From: Tachypleus tridentatus
Lineage: Eukaryota > Arthropoda > Merostomata > Xiphosura > Limulidae
DNA length: 64,000 bases
Direction: 5' to 3'
NCBI RefSeq assembly: GCF_004210375.1
Contig: NC_134833.1
Coordinates: 17,663,396-17,727,395 of the forward strand
Shown: in pieces, positions 51,101-61,272 of the stretch
Position numbering within the stretch: position 1 is the stretch's first letter
Layout: every line of letters begins with the position of its first letter
The notes under the pieces: model-generated
What the model was told of the DNA's origin: nothing
The model's database searches: none
What the model saw: only the letters and a program-made list of their open reading frames with translations
Made by a program: the position numbers and the translations under genes

Positions 51101-54100
51101 TTGAGAATCGCATTAATTATAAAACTGATAACAAAAGCATTGAGAATCACACAAATTACAAACTAATAACAAAAGCATTGAGAATCACATAAATTATAAA
51201 ACTGATAACAAAAGCATTGAAAATCACATAAATTATAAAACTGATAACAAAAGCACTGAAAATCACATTAATTATAAAACTGAGAACAAAAGCACTGAGA
51301 ATCACACAAATTACAAACTAATAAAACAGCATTGAGAATCAAATAAATTATAAAACTGATAACAAAAGCATTGAAAATCACATAAATTATAAAACTGATA
51401 ACAAAAGCACTCAGAATCACATAAATTATAAAAGTGATAACAAAAGCATTGAGAATTGTGCAAATTATAAATTTTACAGCAAAAGCATTGAGAATCACAT
51501 TAATTATAAAACATAACAAAAGCATTGAGAATTGTGCAAATTATAAATCTTACAGAAAAGGCATTGAGAATCACATTAATTATAAAACTAATAACAAAAG
51601 CATTGAAAATCACACAAATTACAAACTAATAACAAAAGCATTGAGAATCACACAAATTACAAACTAATAACAAAAGCATTGAGAATCATATAAATTATAA
51701 AACTGATAACAAAAGCACTGAGAATCACACAAATTACAAACTAATAAAACAGCATTGAGAATCACATAAATTATAAAACTGATAACAAAAGCACTGAGAA
51801 TCACATTAATTAAAGAATTCATAACAGAAGCATTGAGAATCACATTAATTATAAAATTCACAACAAAAGCATTGAGAATTGTGCAAATTATAAAACTTGC
51901 AGCAAAAGCATCGAGAATCACACAAATTATAAAACTAATTACAAAAGCATTGAGAATCACATTAATTATAAAACTAATAAAAGCATTGAGAATTGTGCAA
52001 ATTATAAATCTTACAGCAAAAACATTGGAAATCACATAAATTATAAAACTGATCACAAAAGCACTGATAATCACATAAATAAAATTAATAAAAGCAGTGA
52101 GAATCACATTAATTATAAAACTAATAACAAAAGCACTAAGAAACATAAATTATAAAACTGATAATGAAAGCATTGAGAATCACATCAATTATAAAACTGA
52201 TAATAAAAGCACTGAGAATCACACTAATTATAAAACATCACAAAAGCACTGAGAATCACATTAATTATAAAACTGATAACAAAAGCACTGAGAATCACAT
52301 AAATTATAAAACTCATAAAAGCATTGAAAATCACATAAATTATAAAATTCATAACAAAAGCATTGAGAATTTTGCATATTATAAATTTTACAGCAAAAGC
52401 ATTGAGAATCGCATTAATTATAAAACTGATAACAAAAGCATTGAGAATCACACAAATTACAAACTAATAACAAAAGCATTGAGAATCACATAAATTATAA
52501 AACTGATAACAAAAGCATTGAAAATCACATAAATTATAAAACTGATAACAAAAGCACTGAGAATCACACAAATATAATTAATAAAAGCAATGAGAATCAC
52601 ATAAATTATAAAACTGATAACAAAAGCACTGAGAATCACATTAATTATAAAACTGAGAACAAAAGCACTGAGAATCACATAAATTATAAAACTAATAACA
52701 AAAGCACTGAGAATCACATAAATTATAAAACTGATAACAAAAGAACTGAGAATCACATAAATTATAAAACTGATAACAAAAGCACTGAGAATCACATAAA
52801 TTATAAAACTGATAACAAAAGCATTGAGAATCACATAAATTATAACACTAATAACAAAAGCACTAAGAATCACATAAATTATAAAACTGATAACGAAAGC
52901 ATTGAGAATCATATAAATTATAAAACTGATAACAAAAGCACTGAGAATCACACAAATTACAAACTAATAACAAAAGCATTGAGAATCACACAAATTACAA
53001 ACTAATAAAAAAGCATTGAGAATCACATAAATTATAAAACTGATAACAAAAGCACTGAGAATCACATTAATTATAAAATTCATAACAGAGCATTGAGAAT
53101 CACATTAATTATAAAACTAATAACAAAAGCATTGAGAATCACACAAATTACAAACTAATAACAAAAGCATTGAGAATCACACAAATTACAAACTAATAAC
53201 AAAAGCATTGAGAATCACATAAATTATAAAACTGATAACAAAAGCATTGAAAATCACATAAATTATAAAACTGATAACAAAAGCACTGAGAATCACACAA
53301 ATATAATTAATAAAAGCAATGAGAATCACATAAATTATAAAACTGATAACAAAAGCACTGAGAATCACATTAATTATAAAACTGAGAACAAAAGCACTGA
53401 GAATCACATTAATTATAAAACTAATAACAAAAGCACTGAGAATCACATAAATTATAAAACTGATAACAAAAACATTGAGAATCACATAAATTATAAAACT
53501 AATAACAAAGGCACTGAGAATCACATTAATTATAAAACTGATAACAAAAGCACTGAGAATAACATAAATTATAAAAGTGATAACAAAAGCATTGAGAATT
53601 TTGCAAATTATAAATTTTACAGCAAAAGCATTGAGAATCGCATTAATTATAAAACTGATAAGAAAAGCATTGAGAATCACACAAATTACAAACTAATAAC
53701 AAAAGCATTGAGAATCACATAAATTATAAAACTGATAACAAAAGCATTGAAAATCACATAAATTATAAAACTGATAACAAAAGCACTGAGAATCACATTA
53801 ATTATAAAACTGAGAACAAAAGCACTGAGAATCACACAAATTACAAACTAATAAAACAGCATTGAGAATCACATAAATTATAAAACTGATAACAAAAGCA
53901 TTGAAAATCACATAAATTATAAAACTGATAACAAAAGCACTGAGAATCACATAAATTATAAAAGTGATAACAAAAGCATTGAGAATTGTGCAAATTATAA
54001 ATTTTACAGCAAAAGCATTGAGAATCACATTAATTATAAAACATAACAAAAGCATTGAGAATTGTGCAAATTATAAATCTTACAGAAAAGGCATTGAGAA

Positions 54101-57060
54101 TCACATTAATTATAAAACTAATAACAAAAGCATTGAAAATCACACAAATTACAAACTAATAACAAAAGCATTGAGAATCACACAAATTACAAACTAATAA
54201 CAAAAGCATTGAGAATCATATAAATTATAAAACTGATAACAAAAGCACTGAGAATCACACAAATTACAAACTAATAAAACAGCATTGAGAATCACATAAA
54301 TTATAAAACTGATAACAAAAGCACTGAGAATCACATTAATTAAAGAATTCATAACAGAAGCATTGAGAATCACATTAATTATAAAATTCACAACAAAAGC
54401 ATTGAGAATTGTGCAAATTATAAAACTTGCAGCAAAGCATCGAGAATCACACAAATTATAAAACTAATTACAAAAGCATTGAGAATCACATTAATTATAA
54501 AACTAAGAAAAGCATTGAGAATTGTGCAAATTATAAATCTTACAGCAAAAACATTGGAAATCACATAAATTATAAAACTGATCACAAAAGCACTGATAAT
54601 CACATAAATAAAATTAATAAAAGCAGTGAGAATCACATTAATTATAAAACTAATAACAAAAGCACTAAGAAACATAAATTATAAAACTGATAATGAAAGC
54701 ATTGAGAATCACATCAATTATAAAACTGATAATAAAAGCACTGAGAATCACACTAATTATAAAACATCACAAAAGCACTGAGAATCACATTAATTATAAA
54801 ACTGATAACAAAAGCACTGAGAATCACATAAATTATAAAACTCATAAAAGCATTGAAAATCACATAAATTATAAAATTCATAACAAAAGCAATGAGAATT
54901 GTGCAAATTATAAAACTGATAAACAAAAGGATTGAGAATCACATTAATTATAAAATTCATAACAAAAGCACTGAGAATCACACAAATAAAATGAATAAAC
55001 GCACTAAGAATCACATTAATTATAAAACTAATAACAAAAGCACTGAGAATCACATAAGTTATAAAACTAACAACAAAAGCACTGAGAATCACATAAATTA
55101 TAAAACTAATAACAAAAGTATTAAGAATCACATTAATTATAAAATTCATAACAAAAGCATTGAGAATCACATTATAAAACTGATAACAGAAGCATTAAGA
55201 ATCACATAAATTATAAAATTCATAAAAAAAGCATTGAGAATTGTGCAAATTATAAAACTAATAGCAAAAGCACTAAGAATCACATAAATTATAAAAATGA
55301 TAGCAAAAGCATTGAGAATTGTGCAAATTATAAATCTTACAGCAAAAGCATTGAGAATCACAAATTATAAAACTGATAACAATAGCACTGAGAATCACAT
55401 TAATTATAAAACTAAAAACAAAAGCATTGAGAATGACACAAATTACAAACTAATAACAAAAGCATTGAGAATCACACAAATTACAAACTAATAACAAAAG
55501 CATTGAGAATCACACAAATTACAAACTAATAAAAAAAGCACTGAGAATCACATAAATTATAAAACTGATAACAAAAGCAGTGAGAATCACAAATTGTAAA
55601 ACTGATAACAAAAGCACTCAGAATCACAAATTATAAAACTGATAACAAAAGCAGTGAGAATCGCAAATTATAAAACTGATAATAAAAGCAGTGAGAATCA
55701 CACAAATTACAAACTGATAACAAAAGCATTGAAAATCACATAAATTATAAAACTGATAACAAAAGCACTGAGAATCACATAAATTATAAAACTGATAACA
55801 AAAGCACTGAGAATCACACAAATAAAATTAATAAAAGCAATGAGAATCACATAAATTATAAAACTGATAACAAAAGCACTGAGAATCACATTAATTATAA
55901 AACTGAGAACAAAAGCACTGAGAATCACATTAATTATAAAACTAATTACAAAAGCACTGAGAATCACATAAATTATAAAAGTGATAAAATCATTGAGAAT
56001 TGTGCAAATGATAAATCTTAGAGCAAAAGCATTGAGAATCACATAAATTATAAAACTAATAACAAAAGCACTTAGAATCACATAAATTATAAAACTGATA
56101 ACAAAAGCATTGAGAATCACATAAATTATAACACTAATAACAAAAGCACTAAGAATCACATAAATTATAAAACTGATAACGAAAGCATTGAGAATCATAT
56201 AAATTATAAAACTGATAACAAAAGCACTGAGAATCACACAAATTACAAACTAATAACAAAAGCATTGAGAATCACACAAATTACAAACTAATAAAAAAGC
56301 ATTGAGAATCACATAAATTATAAAACTGATAACAAAAGCACTGAGAATCACATTAATTATAAAATTCATAACAGAGCATTGAGAATCACATTAATTATAA
56401 AACTAATAACAAAAGCATTGAGAATCACACAAATTACAAACTAATAACAAAAGCATTGAGAATCACATAAATTATAAAACTGATAACAAAAGCATAGAAA
56501 ATCACATAAATTATAAAACTGATAACAAAAGCACTGAGAATCACACAAATATAATTAATAAAAGCAATGAGAATCACATAAATTATAAAACTGATAACAA
56601 AAGCACTGAGAATCACATTAATTATAAAACTGAGAACAAAAGCACTGAGAATCACATTAATTATAAAACTGAGAACAAAAGCACTGAGAATCACATTAAT
56701 TATAAAACTAATAACAAAAGCACTGAGAATCACATAAATTATAAAACTGATAACAAAAACATTGAGAATCACATAAATTATAAAACTGATAACAAAAGCA
56801 CTGAGAATCACATAAATTATAAAAGTGATAACAAAAGCATTGAGAATTGTGCAAATTATAAATTTTACAGCAAAAGCATTGAGAATTGTGCAAATTATAA
56901 ATCTTACAGCAAAAGCATTGAGAATCACATTAATTATAAAACTAATAACAAAAGCATTGAGAATTGAGCAAATTATAAATTTTACAGAAAAAGCATTGAG
57001 AATCACATTAATTATAAAACTAATAACAAAAGCATTGAGAATCACACAAATTACAAACTA
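42131..57060. repeat. Second higher-order domain with shifts of 5.6, 5.75 and 2.53 kb
   Basis: The marker series spreads out here (42131, 46409, 47734, 52164, 54693). Segments rich in the 'cacaaattacaaactaataa', 'cacaaatataattaat' and 'aaactgagaacaaaagc' monomer types are inserted between. Ordered runs recur with shifts of about 5600 bp (43338-43724 with 48938-49324), 5755 bp (45513-45770 with 51268-51525; marker 46409 with 52164) and 2529-2530 bp (51268 with 53798; marker 52164 with 54693). The 1325-bp block seen further left is also present (46409 to 47734). Confidence 0.88.
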
Positions 57061-57278
57061 ATAACAAAAGCATTGAGAATCACACAAATTACAAACTAAT
57101 AACAAAAGCATTGAGAATCACATAAAGTATAAAACTGATAAAAGCATTGAAAATCACATAAATTATAAAATTCATAACAAAAGCATTGAGAATTGTGCTA
57201 ATTATAAAACTGATAAACAAAAGTATTGAGAATCACCTAAATCATAAAATTGATAACAGAAGCACTGATATTCATATC

Positions 57279-57516
57279 AATGCACAGATAAATTTAACAA
57301 CATCAATATGAAAACAAATTTAAACTCTCTAATCATAGCATAATTACTAATGGTATGCAAAATAATATTTTGTAAAATTAATGTAAATTTATTTATAACT
57401 ATTGTAATGTTATTTAATTTATTGCTATTATAATGTTATTTAATTTATTTATAGCTACTGTAATGTTATTTTATTGGTTACCATTAAAGAAAAGTCACAA
57501 ATTGAAAATTTACAAG
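57279..57516. other. AT-rich boundary of the satellite
   Basis: After the last decayed monomers the sequence is unique and AT-rich. A loose repeat of 'taatgttatttaatttatt' (three times between about 57405 and 57475) lies just before the 51-bp array. Confidence 0.7.
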
Positions 57517-58637
57517 GTGAAAGTGAATAACCTGATGGAAGGTAGTTGGTTAAACTTATTTTCAGTGGTGAAAGTGAATAACCTGATGGAAGGTAGTTGG
57601 TTAAACCTATTTTCAGTAGTGAAAGTGAATAACCTGATGAAAGGTAGTTGGTTAAACTTATTTTCAGTGGTGAAAGTGAATAACCTGATGGAAGGTAGTT
57701 GGTTAAACCTATTTTCAGTGGTGAAAGTGAATAACCTGATGGAAGGTAGTTGGTTAAACCTATTTTCAGTGGTGAAAGTGAATAACCTGATGGAAGGTAG
57801 TTGGTTAAACCTATTTTCAGTGGTGAAAGTGAATAACCTGATGGAAGGTAGTTGGTTAAACCTATTTTCAGTGGTGAAAGTGAATAACCTGATGGAAGGT
57901 AGTTGGTTAAACTTATTTTCAGTGGTGAAAGTGAATAACCTGATGGAAGGTAGTTGGTTAAACTTATTTTCAGTGGTGAAAGTGAATAACCTGATGGAAG
58001 GTAGTTGGTTAAACCTATTTTCAGTGGTGAAAGTGAATAACCTGATGGAAGGTAGTTGGTTAAACTTATTTTCAGTGGTGAAAGTGAATAACCTGATGGA
58101 AGGTAGTTGGTTAAACTTATTTTCAGTAGTGAAAGTGAATAACCTGATGGAAGGTAGTTGGTTAAACTTATTTTCAGTGGTGAAAGTGAATAACCTGATG
58201 GAAGGTAGTTGGTTAAACCTATTTTCAGTGGTGAAAGTGAATAACCTGATGGAAGGTAGTTGGTTAAACCTATTTTCAGTGGTGAAAGTGAATAACCTGA
58301 TGGAAGGTTGTTGGTTAAACTTATTTTCAGTAGTGAAAGTGAATAACCTGATGGAAGGTAGTTGGTTAAACTTATTTTCAGTGGTGAAAGTGAATAACCT
58401 GATGGAAGTAGTTGGTTAAACTTATTTTCAGTGGTGAAAGTGAATAACCTGATGGAAGGTAGTTGGTTAAACTTATTTTCAGTGGTGAAAGTGAATAACC
58501 TGATGGAAGGTAGTTGGTTAAACTTATTTTCAGTAGTGAAAGTGAATAACCTGATGGAAGGTAGTTGGTTAAACTTATTTTCAGTGGTGAAAGTGAATAA
58601 CCTGATGGAAGGTAGTTGGTTAAACTTATTTTCAGTT
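57517..58637. repeat. Minisatellite, 51-bp unit, 22 copies
   Basis: The unit is 'gtgaaagtgaataacctgat' + 'ggaaggtagttggttaaact' + 'tattttcagtg', 51 bp. Copies differ mainly at 'aaact/aaacc' and 'agtgg/agtag', with single changes in copy 3 ('gatgaaagg') and copy 16 ('ggttgttgg'). Copy 18 (ending near 58431) has lost one G, which breaks the plus-strand frame after 17 in-frame copies. The array is open on both strands (plus: 17-residue period with 'VKVNNLMEGSWLNLFSV'; minus: 57455-58681) because 51 is divisible by three and the unit has no stop in those frames. There is no start context, domain or flanking coding sequence, so I call it non-coding. It lies upstream of the Rbfox-like exons, probably in their intron. 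Confidence 0.96.
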
Positions 58638-59552
58638 TTATTGGTTTGTATTTTATTGCTAAACACCAGATTATACACCATTATATATTGTCAGTAATGG
58701 TGTTCTCAATTCTGAAAGTAGACAGTTATGGTTCTCTAATGTTTACTAATCCTCACCTACTTTCATTATTAAATCTCCCAATTTCACCAAGCCAAACAAG
58801 TCTCTACTTGCCACTTCCTTCTATTTTACATATCAAAATCTTTGCCAGTCTTGACTCTGATGTAATTACGTGCCCAAAATTGTGAATTTTCCAGTTCTTG
58901 TACAAATAATGTGTTTGATGGATCTTGAAAGTGTACATGGTTTGATTCAGAACTGTATTCATTGCAATTTGACATAGAAGAGATGCAACCATGTGAAGGC
59001 AGTTTTAAATATAATTATTGTATTTATGGATGATTAAGCAATAATCCACTTCAGTAGTTTTTATAAGTTATTGCTCTGGACAGGATTTATTGCACAAATT
59101 TTAATTTGTTGTGATTCTGGTTATTTAAATGGACCACCATCTTTGTTTATATAATTCTGTTACATAAAAGAAAACCATAGAGTGGAAAAATGACAGCAGT
59201 GCAACCTATGGACAAAAAGAAAACGTTATATTTCACTTTAACAAGATTATTTATCATTATTGATTCTTATTCAGAATTGTTTCAAAAATTTATTGCTCTT
59301 GTAATTCTTCTTAATAAAGTTTCATAAACATTTTATTTAATTTTTTCTAAAATAAAGGAGAAATAACACATTTATAAGTTTAAGCACTGGCTCAGTTTTT
59401 CTTTTGTTTTTTGGATTGCTTGAATTAGCTAACTTTTTTTCTGATTATACACACTTAATATTAACAAACAAGCCAAGTGTGTTGTAATGAAACTAGATTT
59501 AGAAATGAAATGCAGTAACTTGTTTATAATGGATTGTATTATATTTTTACAG
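58638..59552 (+). other. Intron sequence upstream of the first recognised exon
   Basis: AT-rich DNA without a recognisable exon. It ends in the acceptor 'ttatatttttacag' (59539-59552). The 89-codon frame at 58616-58885 begins in the last 51-bp repeat and shows no known domain. No earlier Rbfox-type exon was seen here, so the intron very likely continues leftwards through the 51-bp array. Confidence 0.6.
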
Positions 59553-59610
59553 AGGTATTTATCAGGATCCATTTTTAGCCTATGCTGGAGCCGAGAGATA
59601 TCAGTTGCCG
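59553..59610 (+). CDS. Internal exon, Rbfox-like C-terminal domain (partial gene)
   Basis: A 58-bp exon between the acceptor 'atatttttacag' and the strong donor 'ccg|gtaagt'. The first base completes a codon from an unseen upstream exon. The remaining 19 codons read GIYQDPFLAYAGAERYQLP and end in phase 0. From memory, vertebrate Rbfox proteins (fox-1/A2BP1 splicing regulators that bind UGCAUG RNA) have a segment of the form Tyr-Gln-Asp/Glu ... Tyr-Gly-Gly-Tyr-Ala-Ala-Tyr-Arg-Tyr-Ala-Gln-Pro at this place, just before an Ala/Tyr-rich exon. The next exon in this window is Ala/Tyr-rich and phase-compatible. The RNA-recognition motif itself lies outside the window. Alternative: another RNA-binding protein with a Tyr/Ala-rich tail. 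The exon structure is secure; the family name is moderately so. Confidence 0.72.
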
Positions 59611-59669
59611 GTAAGTTTTTTATTTCATAATTATGTGTGCTTGAAATATTGTAGTATATTGGTGAGACT

Positions 59670-60124
59670 ACACTGCACAACAATTTTTTGTAAAAGTTTT
59701 GCTTCCTGAAACGTTTTTGTTGATTGTGGCACATACCTGGTGGGTATGCACAAATATAGTTTTGGTTTTGCTTCATCACGTAGGAACTCTGAGAAATAGA
59801 CAGTTAACTGTTTACTGGCATTAACGTATTTAATTGCGTTTACGTTTCTAATATGCTATTAAGTTCAACATAATTAAAAGTGTTTTGCTCCTGATTTTCG
59901 TTTGCATTCAATGTTCGGTGCATCACGTTGCAGTGTCCAATAGTAGTCTGCAAACACTGACAGATTCCAGTTGCCCTGATATCCTTTTTCCATTGTTGCA
60001 AAACTGAAGATTTTGATGAAACGGTACGTGATGGGCAAATTTGGATGTGATTTTCGTGATCAGCAGCCAAAAATCTATGAGGAACACCCAGCAGTGTTCA
60101 AGCAAAAACTTTGTTGTGCAGTGT
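59670..60124. mobile_element. Short non-autonomous DNA transposon-like element with terminal inverted repeats
   Basis: 'acactgcacaacaa' at 59670-59683 is matched perfectly in inverse by 'ttgttgtgcagtgt' at 60111-60124. The similarity goes on with a small gap to 'gttttgctt' / 'aagcaaaaac'. The element is 455 bp. It differs from its surroundings in having a less AT-rich right part (59900-60110). Minus-strand frames there (76 codons, 59840-60070, and 60 codons, 59923-60105) could be leftovers of a coding parent, but I recognise no transposase domain. No clear target-site duplication was found: the left flank is 'gagact' and the right flank 'tatcat'. Confidence 0.62.
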
Positions 60125-60697
60125 TATCATGCTTTGTAAGTTAATATAAGCATGAATTAGACAACCTAATGAATGTTCTGCATAGTATAAAACACTTCTG
60201 TTAGCCCTTGCACATACTATCTCTCAAACTATTAATATTTACAGTACACTTAACACTAATATGTTCTTGAATAAATTTCCTCAGAGAAACACACGTTTAA
60301 ACACGAAGGATTAACTAGTTCTGCTAAATGTAAAAATTACTGTGTTGCACTTCAAGGAATTACTGGTTAAGAAAGAATCAAGGTAAAATATTTACTTTTG
60401 GAAATGATGTTGTACATGAAAACATGGAGTATAGCACATGTTTACAGAGAAAACATTTTATTAGTTAAACTACCTGAGAACATTCGAGTAATTACTTTTA
60501 CAATATGAGAGTAATTACTCTGAGGCATTCATTTTGTGTTGTTGTTGCTATTTTGGTAATACGTTTTATATAGCAGTGAAGTCTATATATTCAAGATGAT
60601 CCTGAAGGTTCTTTATTTTATAAATGAAAACTCAACTTTAGTTCATTATTTGTTCAATAAAACTAAATTAAAAGAATAATATGTTTAAGTAACTGTA

Positions 60698-60920
60698 GGC
60701 CTATCATGGCCTGGTAGTTTGGGCAATTGGTTTTTAGTTAATAGTTTCAGGATTGAAACTTGGTGCTGTACGTATTCTCCCTATCAACTATGAATGCATT
60801 ATAATGTTATGGCCAGTCCTACTATTTTTTGGTAAAAGAATAGTCCAAGTGTCAGTAGAAGGTACATCTTGTCAGTTTCCTTCCCCTTGGTCAGCAGCTT
60901 GTAATTAGGGACAGTGGTAG
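60698..60920 (+). mobile_element. Long tRNA-derived SINE (family A), old intronic copy
   Basis: Diverged, but with the blocks in order: 'ggcctatcatggcctggtag', 'tttcaggattgaaac' at the B-box, 'gcattataatgttatggcca', 'gtcctactattttttggtaa', 'aagaatagtccaagtgtcag', 'cagtttccttccccttggtc' and 'aattagggacagtggtag'. It has no intact head or tail, so it is the oldest family A copy here. Confidence 0.85.
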
Positions 60921-61121
60921 TTTTGTCATCAGAGAACAAGGAAACTAAATAATATTTTTCCAATGACTTGTTTGTATGGATTAGGCATAAAATGTCCCCG
61001 ATTGTCCAAAATTGATGTAAATATTTCTAATCTGTTCTTCAAAAATGTCTTAATTATTGTTTGTAATGTAATGTTTGTAACATTGAAAATTTCTGTCAAT
61101 CAAAATATATGTGTTAATACC

Positions 61122-61145
61122 ATATATATATATATATATATATAT
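61122..61145. repeat. (AT)n microsatellite next to a splice acceptor
   Basis: About 12 AT units run straight into 'ttcttttttttttgcag', the 3' splice site of the exon at 61163. Confidence 0.92.
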
Positions 61146-61162
61146 TTCTTTTTTTTTTGCAG

Positions 61163-61272
61163 GCCACATATGCAGCTACAGCAGCTTACACGGCAGCTGC
61201 TGCTCGGAGTTATGCTGCAGCTGCAGCAGCCGCAGCTGCCCAACCTGTAGCATCGTATGCTACTGTTGCAGG
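61163..61272 (+). CDS. Internal exon, Ala/Tyr-rich segment of an Rbfox-like protein (partial gene)
   Basis: A 110-bp exon after 'ttttttttttgcag', in phase 0 with the previous exon. It encodes 36 codons starting ATYAATAAYTAAAARSYAAA, followed by a further Ala run and QPVASYATVA, then 'gg' before the donor 'gtaata' (phase 2, so the next codon would be Gly). Rbfox C-termini have an Ala/Tyr-rich stretch of this kind. In arthropod members I recall it leading into a Gly-Tyr-Gly-Arg-Glu-Tyr segment, which would fit the split Gly codon. This low-complexity domain mediates protein-protein contacts in splicing complexes. If the donor is not used, the frame ends at once (GGG TAA TAG). The polyalanine tract is encoded by mixed gca/gct/gcc codons. 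The family call rests on composition and exon order; no RRM is in the window. Confidence 0.75.

Larger units (their letters stand above)
22194..57278. repeat. A-rich satellite array, 39-bp monomer, about 35 kb
   Basis: The typical monomer is 'cataaattataaaactgata' + 'acaaaagcactgagaatca', 39 bp (21 A, 8 T, 6 C, 4 G on the + strand). Almost every monomer keeps the box 'agca(c/t)tgagaatcaca'. The AT part varies. Recurrent types include one with 'gaattgtgcaaattataaat' + 'cttacagc', one with 'cacaaattacaaactaataa', a 33-bp type with 'cacaaataaaattaataaa', and a 37-bp type with 'cacaaattataaaactg'. At an average of about 38-39 bp this is around 900 monomers. Frames open across many monomers exist on both strands (minus: Ile/Val/Phe-rich 13-residue period; plus: Asn/Lys-rich or Leu/Ile/Lys-rich). 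They follow from a period divisible by three and are not genes. The array starts at the gap and decays at 57180-57278. Confidence 0.98.
59611..61162 (+). other. Intron between the two recognised exons (1552 bp)
   Basis: It starts 'gtaagttttt' and ends in a long pyrimidine tract and 'tttttttttgcag'. It contains an inverted-repeat element (59670-60124), an old family A SINE (60698-60920) and a (TA)n run (61122-61145) that touches the pyrimidine tract. No other exon was recognised inside. Confidence 0.75.

Noticed and set aside
22194..57278. CRISPR-like array of short direct repeats
   Set aside because: The conserved box is followed by related AT-rich sequence and not by unique spacers. Monomers are tandem, there are no cas-like genes, and the DNA is eukaryotic.
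57433..58681. Overlapping open frames of 328 codons (plus) and 408 codons (minus) over the 51-bp array
   Set aside because: Both strands are open only because a stop-free 51-bp unit repeats. The plus frame breaks at a one-base loss in copy 18, and there is no domain or coding flank.
59840..60105. Minus-strand frames of 76 and 60 codons as an independent gene
   Set aside because: They lie fully inside the inverted-repeat element in an intron. At most they are remnants of a transposon coding region, and I cannot identify a domain.
59611..61162. Rbfox self-regulation through (T)GCATG sites in the intron
   Set aside because: I found only a single 'agcatg' near 60147 and no cluster of 'tgcatg' near the exons, which is no more than chance.
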